Shown piece after piece: positions 1-5,069 of a stretch of 5,069 nt of DNA. The position numbers and the translations under genes are program-made. This DNA is from a candidate division WOR-3 bacterium (lineage in GTDB: Bacteria > SDB-A). The stretch covers positions 1 to 5,069 of the forward strand of contig JAFGSQ010000013.1 of assembly GCA_016934535.1 (NCBI GenBank). Reading direction: 5' to 3'. Under the pieces are notes generated by a model, which had not been told where the DNA came from, ran no database searches, and worked only from the letters and a program-made list of their open reading frames with translations. Within the stretch, counting starts at the first letter, position 1. Each line of letters starts with the position of its first letter.

Positions 1-1
1 C

Positions 2-346
2 GAGATAGAATCGGATCAACCGCCGAGTTACGGGGGAGAGGATTCCGCTCCGACTCCCCTCGATCTTGTTGTAATGGGTCTTGCGGGTTGTATAAACGTA
101 ATTTTTGTTATGATAGCCGGTAAAATGAGACTGAACTTTGAAAGTGTCTGGGTTGAAGTCGAAGCCGACAAACCGAAAGGCGCCAAGACAATTGAAGGAG
201 CGAAAGCCGTTCTAAAGATAAAATCCGGAGACAAAAAGGAAAAGATTAAAAAATGCCTCGACCAGGCTCTGGCGACTTGTCCCGTTGGAGTTATCTTTGA
301 AAAAGCAGGGATAAAAGTGAACTGTGAACTCGAAATAGTCAAATAA
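2..346 (+). CDS. OsmC-family redox protein, 5'-truncated by window edge
   Basis: The reading frame is open from base 2 and ends at TAA 344-346, giving 114 visible residues; the true start lies left of the window. The ATG at base 74 is internal, because conserved OsmC sequence precedes it: SDQPPSYGGEDSAPTPLDLV, then MGLAGC. The family's two redox cysteines are visible, one in LAGC (visible residue 30) and one in the TCPVG motif (visible residue 93). A third cysteine at 85 is less typical. OsmC/Ohr/YhfA-type proteins are small cytoplasmic alpha/beta proteins, and many reduce organic hydroperoxides through the cysteine pair. The sequence alone does not separate true peroxidases from YhfA-like members of unknown substrate. 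A KSGDKKEKIKK stretch precedes the helix carrying the second cysteine, as is common in the family. The membrane-protein gene follows 27 bases later with no terminator between, so the two are probably co-transcribed. Confidence 0.9.
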   Translation, partial: EIESDQPPSYGGEDSAPTPLDLVVMGLAGCINVIFVMIAGKMRLNFESVWVEVEADKPKGAKTIEGAKAVLKIKSGDKKEKIKKCLDQALATCPVGVIFEKAGIKVNCELEIVK

Positions 347-367
347 ATCCGAGTTGAGAACAGTTCC

Positions 368-373
368 GGGAGG
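368..373 (+). promoter_or_regulatory. Ribosome binding site GGGAGG touching the ATG at 374
   Basis: GGGAGG is a near-perfect Shine-Dalgarno core, but it abuts ATG 374 with no spacer. In the same window the genes at 1057 and 2959 have a 4-base gap after GGAGG. No ATG, GTG or TTG exists upstream in frame before the stop at 344-346. A CTG at 383 would sit at a normal 9-base spacing. The site is clear; which codon it serves is less so. Confidence 0.6.
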
Positions 374-985
374 ATGAAAAAACTGAATAAAAAAGACGTT
401 GTTCTTCTTTACCTGATCTTTTTCCCTTTGTTTCCTTTGCTGGCCTTTTTTTTGGGGATTTTCGGAAGCGAAGCGCTGGGTCTTGACGCTATTGCATATT
501 CGATTGTGATAACGTGTTCTGTTTTGGCGGGATTTGTGCTGAATTTTTATTTTTTCAGATGCCTGTCGGCAAATGCTTTTTTCATGAGAAACTCCTCTCT
601 TGTTTCTGTGTATCTTCTTTATTCGATAATCCTGCTCTTTATTTTCAGGAATTTCCTGTTTTACAACTTCGTGGCGGCTTTTTTTGCCGGTGCTTTCGCC
701 GCGAGAAGAGAGTGTTTTTTTGGTAGAGAGAATTTTAGACCGGGCACACTCGCAAAAATTATGGCGATGACGATTCTATCCGCTCAGCTGTCATTCGCTA
801 TTTCAGAGACGGCTGTATTTCCGGACTTTGAAACAATCCGTTTTGGTATTTTTCAAAGACCTTATATCGACACAGCCAACTATATTCAGAAAATATTGGT
901 TTTAACTGCTTTGACATCATTGACTGGCTTGGCGACAATTCTCGGTTTCAGATTGAATACAGGCAAATCCTCTGTTGACAGATGA
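374..985 (+). CDS. Multi-pass integral membrane protein of unknown function
   Basis: I do not recognise this 203-residue protein. It has a lysine-rich N-terminus (MKKLNKKD) and then long hydrophobic, phenylalanine-rich segments at about residues 9-30, 38-61, 76-91, 94-110, 125-146 and 171-192. That suggests five or six membrane spans. Arginine-rich loops near 111-122 (RRECFFGRENFR) and the basic N-terminus suggest cytoplasmic faces by the positive-inside rule. It ends in a short polar tail. No catalytic or transporter motif is visible. ATG 374 is the only standard start before the upstream stop, although its ribosome site has zero spacing; CTG 383 is a non-canonical alternative. It lies 27 bases after the OsmC-family gene and is probably in its operon. 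The hydrophobic composition makes the DNA T-rich, with runs of 7-8 T. It is probably real because of the coherent membrane pattern, strong ribosome site and tight packing. Confidence 0.8.
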   Translation: MKKLNKKDVVLLYLIFFPLFPLLAFFLGIFGSEALGLDAIAYSIVITCSVLAGFVLNFYFFRCLSANAFFMRNSSLVSVYLLYSIILLFIFRNFLFYNFVAAFFAGAFAARRECFFGRENFRPGTLAKIMAMTILSAQLSFAISETAVFPDFETIRFGIFQRPYIDTANYIQKILVLTALTSLTGLATILGFRLNTGKSSVDR

Positions 986-1004
986 CGATTTGATTTTATA
1001 GAAT
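975..1004 (+). promoter_or_regulatory. Putative sigma70 promoter for the aminomutase gene
   Basis: A perfect -35 TTGACA (975-980) lies 18 bases before TAGAAT (999-1004), a 5/6 match to the -10 consensus. The -35 is inside the last codons of the membrane-protein gene. Transcription would start near 1011, leaving a leader of about 46 bases before the GTG at 1057. An inverted repeat (989-1008) covers the -10. This is a by-eye consensus match; the organism's sigma factor preferences are unknown. Confidence 0.5.
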
Positions 1005-1008
1005 CAAA
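989..1008. other. Inverted repeat TTTGATT-N6-AATCAAA over the -10 element
   Basis: TTTGATT (989-995) is the exact reverse complement of AATCAAA (1002-1008), separated by six bases. It starts four bases after the membrane-gene stop and covers the proposed -10 of the downstream promoter, so it could be an operator half-site pair. As an RNA hairpin it is almost all A-T and has no T-tract after it, so it is a poor intrinsic terminator. The function is a guess. Confidence 0.3.
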
Positions 1009-1045
1009 AGTGTATTGACCGAATTAATCTCAAGCTGAAAAAAGA

Positions 1046-1052
1046 GGGGAGG
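1046..1052 (+). promoter_or_regulatory. Ribosome binding site GGGGAGG deciding the GTG start
   Basis: GGGGAGG ends 4 bases before GTG 1057 and fixes that codon as the start. The continuation GGAGGATCC extends possible pairing with the 3' end of 16S rRNA. Confidence 0.8.
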
Positions 1053-1056
1053 ATCC

Positions 1057-2880
1057 GTGCCTAAAAAGACCGGACTCGCCAGGATCATTAATGAGACCTC
1101 CGAGTCTCTGCTCGGCTTTTTATGGCAGACTGATCCAATATTCATGAAAATACTGACTTCATCTTCTTCTCTGAAAGACGCGAGGAAGAGAATTTTCGAT
1201 TACCTGAACAACACGGAGAACGAACTCGAGAACGTAATATCGGACAAGTTCTACGAGAATATTCACGTCCTCGAAATTGAGAACGCCAAAGAATGCATAA
1301 GAGTTTTGAAAAATATTTTCCGGACAAAAAACGAGCAGATAGCAGAATTTTCGGCTCTCAATCTATTATACAGGATAGCCGTCAATGAAATAACGGACAT
1401 GAAAAGAGTCAATCCGGCTTTTTTGACCGAGATGCTATTTCTTATAAAAGGCGTAAATTGTATGTCGGAGATATACGAGGAAGTCTATACAAAAGTTCAG
1501 GACCCCGAGAGAAAAGTCAGGTCGAGAATGCATAAGCTCGACGTTTTCGCTTCCGGTATGGAAACAGCTTTTAAGAGGTTCAAAACGGGACAAGACGAAG
1601 AAATAGTCTCCATGAGAAGACAAATGAAAAAAAGAATCCTGAAGTTTTACAGAGCGGGAGAAGACGACTGGAATAAATACAAATGGCATCTTTCAAACGT
1701 CATAACTTCCCCGGAGCAGCTCGTCAGCCTCGTCAAACTGAGCCAGGAAGAATTCGAAGGCGTTGAGACGGCGGTCAAAAATCATATACCGTTTCAAATA
1801 ACGCCGTATTATCTTTCTTTGTTCAATCCCGACGGCAGATCCGAACACGACAGGACTGTCAGAGCTCAGGTTCTTCCCACCGTTTATTATTGCAGAAAAA
1901 TCGCCTGGAGCCGGGTAAAAGAGATTGACATGGATTTTATGGGCGAAAAGTTTACTTCTCCAGTTCCAGGAATAACCAGAAGATACCCCAACATTGTGAT
2001 TCTGAAACCTTACGATTCCTGTCCGCAGATTTGCGTTTATTGCCAGAGGAACTGGGAGATAAAGAATATTGAAAGAGCTGTTTTTTCAAAGGATCAAAAC
2101 GAGAAGGCAGTCAAGTGGATAAAAGAAAATCCTCAGATAACCGAGGTGCTTATAACCGGCGGAGATCCCCTGACCCTCGGGAACACTTATCTCAACGAGT
2201 TGTTGGAAAGCCTCGCTAAAATTGAACACTTAGAGAGAATAAGAATTGGGACGAGAACACTTGTCACAATTCCTTTCAGGATAAACGAGAGGTTTTTGGA
2301 GATACTCAAAAAATATCACGAACCCGGAAAAAGAGAAATCTGCGTAGTCACGCATGTTGAAAGCCCGCTCGAACTCACGGAAGACACAATCGAAGCCGTC
2401 ACAAAAATAAAGCAATGCGGCATAGGTGTTTACAACCAGCAGGTTTTTACTTATTACAACAGCAAAAGGTTCGAAACGGCATTTTTGAGAAAAATGCTGA
2501 AGCTTTGCGGGATTGATCCCTACTATTCTTTCAACACCAAAGGCAAAGACGAAACAAAGGAATTCATGGTCCCCATAGCGAGAATACAGCAGGAAAGGAG
2601 GGAAGAGGCAAGGCTTCTTCCCGGCATGGTCAGGACAGACGAACCGGTCTTCAACATTCCAGAGTTGGGGAAATCGCACCTGAGAGCCGGTCAGGACCAC
2701 GAAATAATTATGATAATGCCGGACGGCAGAAGAGTTTTCAGATTTTATCCATGGGAGATGAAGATATCTCTGTCCGACGACTACATTTACACTGATGTAG
2801 GAATATACGATTATCTCAAAAGGCTCGAAGAAGACGGCGAAAAAGTCGAGGAATACAAGACCATCTGGTACTATTTTTGA
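1057..2880 (+). CDS. KamA-family radical SAM/PLP aminomutase, probably glutamate 2,3-aminomutase-like
   Basis: This 607-residue protein starts at GTG. Residues from about 204 onward match the lysine/glutamate 2,3-aminomutase family: DDWNKYKWHL, ITPYYLSLF (about 248-256) and SPVPGITRRYP (301-311). The radical SAM cluster cysteines are C322, C326 and C329 (CPQICVYC), and GGDPLTL begins at 368. The likely PLP lysine is K539 in IPELGKSHL. R331, two residues after the last cluster cysteine, matches the carboxylate-binding arginine of lysine 2,3-aminomutase (R134). Family members move an amino group from the alpha to the beta carbon in the cytosol, using a 5'-deoxyadenosyl radical and PLP. The two aspartates that hold the lysine side chain in the clostridial enzyme (D293, D330) align with K495 and N533. 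As I recall, Lys and Asn also occupy these positions in Clostridioides difficile glutamate 2,3-aminomutase, so an acidic substrate giving beta-glutamate is favoured. Residues 1-200 are a charged, largely helical extension absent from the roughly 420-residue clostridial enzyme. The family is certain; the substrate is inference. Confidence 0.93.
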   Translation: MPKKTGLARIINETSESLLGFLWQTDPIFMKILTSSSSLKDARKRIFDYLNNTENELENVISDKFYENIHVLEIENAKECIRVLKNIFRTKNEQIAEFSALNLLYRIAVNEITDMKRVNPAFLTEMLFLIKGVNCMSEIYEEVYTKVQDPERKVRSRMHKLDVFASGMETAFKRFKTGQDEEIVSMRRQMKKRILKFYRAGEDDWNKYKWHLSNVITSPEQLVSLVKLSQEEFEGVETAVKNHIPFQITPYYLSLFNPDGRSEHDRTVRAQVLPTVYYCRKIAWSRVKEIDMDFMGEKFTSPVPGITRRYPNIVILKPYDSCPQICVYCQRNWEIKNIERAVFSKDQNEKAVKWIKENPQITEVLITGGDPLTLGNTYLNELLESLAKIEHLERIRIGTRTLVTIPFRINERFLEILKKYHEPGKREICVVTHVESPLELTEDTIEAVTKIKQCGIGVYNQQVFTYYNSKRFETAFLRKMLKLCGIDPYYSFNTKGKDETKEFMVPIARIQQERREEARLLPGMVRTDEPVFNIPELGKSHLRAGQDHEIIMIMPDGRRVFRFYPWEMKISLSDDYIYTDVGIYDYLKRLEEDGEKVEEYKTIWYYF

Positions 2881-2904
2881 TCAGGTAATATTTTTCAAAT
2901 TTAA

Positions 2905-2913
2905 TGATATAAT
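2905..2913 (+). promoter_or_regulatory. Putative extended -10 promoter (TGATATAAT) for the lipoprotein gene
   Basis: TGATATAAT combines a consensus TATAAT (2908-2913) with the TGn extension, in an A+T-rich gap 28 bases past the aminomutase stop. No good -35 lies 16-18 bases upstream, which extended -10 promoters can tolerate. Transcription would begin near 2920, leaving a leader of about 39 bases, and would probably continue into dinB. Confidence 0.5.
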
Positions 2914-2948
2914 TGCCTGCAAAGGCATGAAGCTCTTGTTAAACAAAT

Positions 2949-2954
2949 GGGAGG
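2949..2954 (+). promoter_or_regulatory. Ribosome binding site GGGAGG that sets the lipoprotein start at 2959
   Basis: GGGAGG lies four A bases before ATG 2959. An in-frame ATG at 2947 overlaps this site (it reads M-G-G-K-M), so 2947 would place the ribosome site inside the coding region. The start at 2959 is therefore chosen. Confidence 0.8.
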
Positions 2955-2958
2955 AAAA

Positions 2959-4026
2959 ATGTTTAAATACAGGTCAATTACTCTGATTTCAGTGTTTATT
3001 TTTCTACAGGGCTGTACAAGCTCGACTGATCCCGGCAACAATCAGAGGATTTTATTCGGATGGGCCGCCGGATGTCCGAAAGACAGCACAGCCCTGGTGA
3101 TAAGGACACTGAACGGCGGAGAACTTTGGACGAGATGCGGAGCGCACGGTGAAATACCCCCTGTGTATATAAGCTGTATTGAGGCCGTAGATCACTCGAT
3201 TGTGTGGCTTGCCGGGGATGCCTGGGACGGTTACGGGCTTGTAATGAGATCTGAAGACGGAGGACAGACGTGGAGCAGGAAACCCGTACAGGCCGCATTT
3301 CCGAATGAAGGCGTAGGTTCTATTTACTCTCTCGACAAATACAGGTCGTGGGCGTCAGGTAGCAACGGCGCTATTTGTTTTACTACAGACGCCGGAGAGA
3401 CATGGATTCAGAAAAACGATTCACAGACCGTCGGTTATCTTTTGGGTGGCGTCAAGGCTTTCAATTCACTTGTCGTGTGGGCAGTCGGCGGCAGTACCGG
3501 TGCAAACGACAGCGGGATAATCGTCAGGACGACCGACGGAGGGACTACCTGGCAGAGACAGGCAGTCGGCACAGAAGTAGACAGTTGTTATCTTATAACT
3601 ATTTCGGCTCCCGACACTTCCTGCGCTTGGGCGGTCGGCCACGGCTATATTGTGATGAGGACGACAGACGGAGGGCAGGCATGGAACAATGTTTCGCCAT
3701 ACGCCGTATCGGGAAACGACGCAAACGGAATCGTCGCTTTCGACAAAGATAACGCCTGGGTCGTCATGGACTACAATAATGTGTTTAGAACAACTGACGG
3801 CGGACAGACATGGAACAAACAGACGGTTCCCGTCACTGACCAGTTCATAACGAGAATTTCGGCAATAGACAGAAACACAGCCTGGGCAGTCGGAAGCCAG
3901 AGCAACGCGCCTTTCAACCACGGGGCGATTTTATACACCTCAGACGGCGGAGATAACTGGGTCGAACAGACAAATCCCGTCGAAGGAAACCTGTATTGCG
4001 TGTCGTTCTATGGTGAAATCCGCTGA
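2959..4026 (+). CDS. Lipoprotein with seven-bladed Asp-box (YCF48/BNR-like) beta-propeller
   Basis: The 355-residue product has a signal peptide (basic MFKYR, then a hydrophobic core at 7-16) and a lipobox-like LQGC with Cys19, so it is probably lipid-anchored to an outer-facing membrane surface. The rest is seven repeats. Each has a W-A-x-G strand (W35, W83, W131, W174, W224, W267, W309) followed by an Asp-box turn of the S/T-x-D-x-G-x-x-W type at 50-57, 98-105, 142-149, 191-198, 235-242, 278-285 and 327-334. Seven units fit one complete propeller of the YCF48/HCF136 or sialidase-BNR fold. The C-terminal strand NLYCVSF resembles the strand that opens the other blades and is missing before W35, so it probably closes the ring. 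The repeat-4, -6 and -7 boxes are canonical; box 1 (LNGGELW) has Asn for Asp. No sialidase catalytic residues are evident, so a binding or scaffold role is likelier than an enzyme. The ligand is unknown. Its stop overlaps the dinB start. Confidence 0.88.
   Translation: MFKYRSITLISVFIFLQGCTSSTDPGNNQRILFGWAAGCPKDSTALVIRTLNGGELWTRCGAHGEIPPVYISCIEAVDHSIVWLAGDAWDGYGLVMRSEDGGQTWSRKPVQAAFPNEGVGSIYSLDKYRSWASGSNGAICFTTDAGETWIQKNDSQTVGYLLGGVKAFNSLVVWAVGGSTGANDSGIIVRTTDGGTTWQRQAVGTEVDSCYLITISAPDTSCAWAVGHGYIVMRTTDGGQAWNNVSPYAVSGNDANGIVAFDKDNAWVVMDYNNVFRTTDGGQTWNKQTVPVTDQFITRISAIDRNTAWAVGSQSNAPFNHGAILYTSDGGDNWVEQTNPVEGNLYCVSFYGEIR
3061..3960 (+). repeat. Seven degenerate propeller repeats, 43-49 codons each
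   Basis: Successive Asp-boxes start 48, 44, 49, 44, 43 and 49 residues apart. The similarity is mainly at protein level. DNA similarity is high only around the boxes, for example GACGGAGGGCAGGCATGGAA near 3667 and GACGGCGGACAGACATGGAA near 3796. The units are therefore old internal duplications rather than a recent tandem array. Confidence 0.85.
4012..4016 (+). promoter_or_regulatory. Weak ribosome site GGTGA for the proposed dinB CTG start
   Basis: GGTGA lies inside the end of the lipoprotein gene, 6 bases before CTG 4023. It is a partial Shine-Dalgarno match at good spacing. Initiation may depend mainly on ribosomes terminating at the overlapping TGA 4024-4026. Confidence 0.35.
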
Positions 4027-5069
4027 GGAAGATAATTCACATAGACATGGACGCGTATTACGCGGCGATAGAGCAGAGGGACGACCCTTCTCTCAGGTGT
4101 AAACCCGTCATAGTCGGAGGTCCTCCAGGGACGAGAAGCGTTGTCGCCACTTGCTCCTACGAAGCGAGGAAATTCGGAGTGAGGTCGGCAATGCCGTCAA
4201 ACAGGGCAAAAATGCTCTGCCCGCAGGGAATTTTCGTATATCCGAGATTCAGGATATACGAAAATGTATCCAGACAGATAAGGAGCATTTTCAGGGAATA
4301 CACGGACCTTGTCGAGCCTATGTCTTTGGATGAGGCGTATCTCGACGTCACCGAAAACAAGAAGGGATTGAAATCGGCAACAGCAATTGCAAAGGAGATA
4401 AAGAAAAAAATATTTTTGGAGACAAAACTTACGGCGTCGGCTGGTGTCTCCTACAACAAATTTCTGGCAAAAGTCGCGTCTGATTTCAAGAAACCCGACG
4501 GACTTACAGTCGTTCCGCCGGGGAAAGCGGAAAAATTTTTAGAGTTACTCGACATAAGGAAATTCTACGGCGTAGGTGAGGCGACGGAAAAGCGGATGAG
4601 AAAACTGGGAATAAACAACGGCGCAGACCTCAGAAAAAGAGGCAGGGAGGAGCTGGAGAAAAATTTCGGTAAAGCTGGAATTTATTACTACGAAATAGTC
4701 CGGGGAATAGACGAAAGACCTGTAATAAACGAATGGGAGAGAAAATCATACGGAAGCGAGACGACATACGAGGAGGATTTGATAAATTTAAACCAAATCA
4801 ATGGTGAGATCGAAAAACTTTCGAATAAAGTTTTTTTGGGCACAGAGAAAGAAGGTTTTAAGGCGAGAACGGTTACGATAAAAGTCCGGTACGGTGATTT
4901 TACGACGCTTACAAGAAGTCTGACGAGGGAGGACGCTTTCGCCTCAAGTGAGGATCTTGTAAAAACAGCGTTTTTTTTACTGCGTAAAACCGAAGCCGGA
5001 AAAAGAAGCATCAGGCTCCTCGGGGTTACGCTTTCGAATTTCTATTCAGATGAAAAAATTATGACAGAG
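4023..5069 (+). CDS. dinB: DNA polymerase IV (Y-family translesion polymerase), 3'-truncated, probable CTG start
   Basis: The frame is open from 4017 to the right edge, giving 349 residues from CTG 4023. DinB copies damaged DNA at stalled forks, with low fidelity and no proofreading. From CTG the product reads (M)RKIIHIDMDAYYAAIE, and the catalytic acids fall at D8, D103 and E104 (SLDEAYLD), the same numbers as in E. coli DinB. Y13 aligns with the steric-gate residue that excludes ribonucleotides. SAGVSYNKFLAKVASD begins at 139, the thumb helix-hairpin-helix FYGVG is at 181-185, and the little-finger domain starts near R240 (RKSYGSETTYEED). RLLGVTLSNF is near the edge. Any C-terminal clamp-binding motif would lie outside. 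No ATG, GTG or TTG keeps D8; the first ATG (4047, residue 9) loses it. The gene overlaps the lipoprotein stop as CTGA and has no promoter or LexA-like site of its own visible, so it is probably translated by coupling. Confidence 0.92.
   Translation, partial: MRKIIHIDMDAYYAAIEQRDDPSLRCKPVIVGGPPGTRSVVATCSYEARKFGVRSAMPSNRAKMLCPQGIFVYPRFRIYENVSRQIRSIFREYTDLVEPMSLDEAYLDVTENKKGLKSATAIAKEIKKKIFLETKLTASAGVSYNKFLAKVASDFKKPDGLTVVPPGKAEKFLELLDIRKFYGVGEATEKRMRKLGINNGADLRKRGREELEKNFGKAGIYYYEIVRGIDERPVINEWERKSYGSETTYEEDLINLNQINGEIEKLSNKVFLGTEKEGFKARTVTIKVRYGDFTTLTRSLTREDAFASSEDLVKTAFFLLRKTEAGKRSIRLLGVTLSNFYSDEKIMTE

Noticed and set aside
354-377. Seven-codon TTG-started leader peptide ending in TGA over ATG 374
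   Set aside because: It has no good ribosome site, uses a weak start and is short enough to occur by chance.
446-453. Run of 8 T in the membrane-protein gene as a phase-variation tract
   Set aside because: Similar 7-8 T runs occur elsewhere (also in dinB near 4971-4978) because of Phe-rich or A+T-rich codons, and the frame is intact; nothing indicates switching.
989-1008. Intrinsic terminator after the membrane-protein gene
   Set aside because: The stem is nearly all A-T and is followed by AGTGTATTG rather than a T-tract.
2230-2700. 156-codon open frame on the - strand inside the aminomutase gene
   Set aside because: It lies opposite the most conserved part of the aminomutase, has no recognisable domain and no ribosome site advantage; it is a shadow of the + strand codon pattern.
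2914-2927. Intrinsic terminator after the aminomutase gene
   Set aside because: The 5-base-pair stem is short and is followed by TGAAGCTC, with no T-run.
3375-3752. 125-codon arginine-rich open frame on the + strand within the propeller gene
   Set aside because: It is an out-of-frame reading of the Asp-box repeats (ACGACAGACGG-type DNA gives RRRR-rich peptide). The overlapping propeller frame is clearly the real one.
3466-3921. 151-codon open frame on the - strand opposite the propeller repeats
   Set aside because: The repeated DNA produces a long antisense frame with no family features.
4151-4333. Short + strand frame within dinB
   Set aside because: It is out of frame with DinB, whose catalytic SLDEAYLD motif is encoded across its end.

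Overview
The window is a compact bacterial stretch in which every real gene reads on the + strand. Five coding regions, two cut by the window edges, fill almost all of it. The genes have strong GGAGG ribosome sites, short gaps and clear bacterial families. Arginine is coded mostly by AGA/AGG and ATA is common for isoleucine. A KamA-family radical SAM aminomutase and a YCF48/BNR-type lipoprotein fit an anaerobic or uncultivated lineage, such as a WOR-3, Cloacimonadota or other FCB-like candidate phylum. That placement is a low-confidence impression. I see no mobile element, tRNA, rRNA, CRISPR array or phage gene.

Layout: (1) 2-346 is the C-terminal part of an OsmC-family thiol protein with both redox cysteines present. 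(2) 374-985 is an unrecognised multi-pass membrane protein, 27 bases downstream and probably co-transcribed with it. (3) 1057-2880 is a 607-residue KamA-family radical SAM enzyme, GTG start, with its own likely sigma70 promoter. Its substrate-binding positions look like glutamate 2,3-aminomutase rather than lysine 2,3-aminomutase, and it has an unexplained N-terminal extension of about 200 residues. (4) 2959-4026 is a lipoprotein forming a seven-bladed Asp-box (YCF48-like) propeller, behind a likely extended -10 promoter. (5) 4023-5069 is the Y-family DNA polymerase IV DinB. It overlaps the lipoprotein stop through a CTGA junction and runs off the right edge.

The genes do not form one obvious pathway. 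They look like two or three small transcription units: osmC plus the membrane gene, the aminomutase, and the lipoprotein plus dinB. No gene-free stretch exceeds 80 bases. I found no convincing new multi-gene system. The points most worth a second look are the aminomutase's specificity residues and N-terminal domain, and the apparent CTG start of dinB. The CTG start restores E. coli DinB numbering exactly, while the first in-frame ATG would remove a catalytic aspartate.
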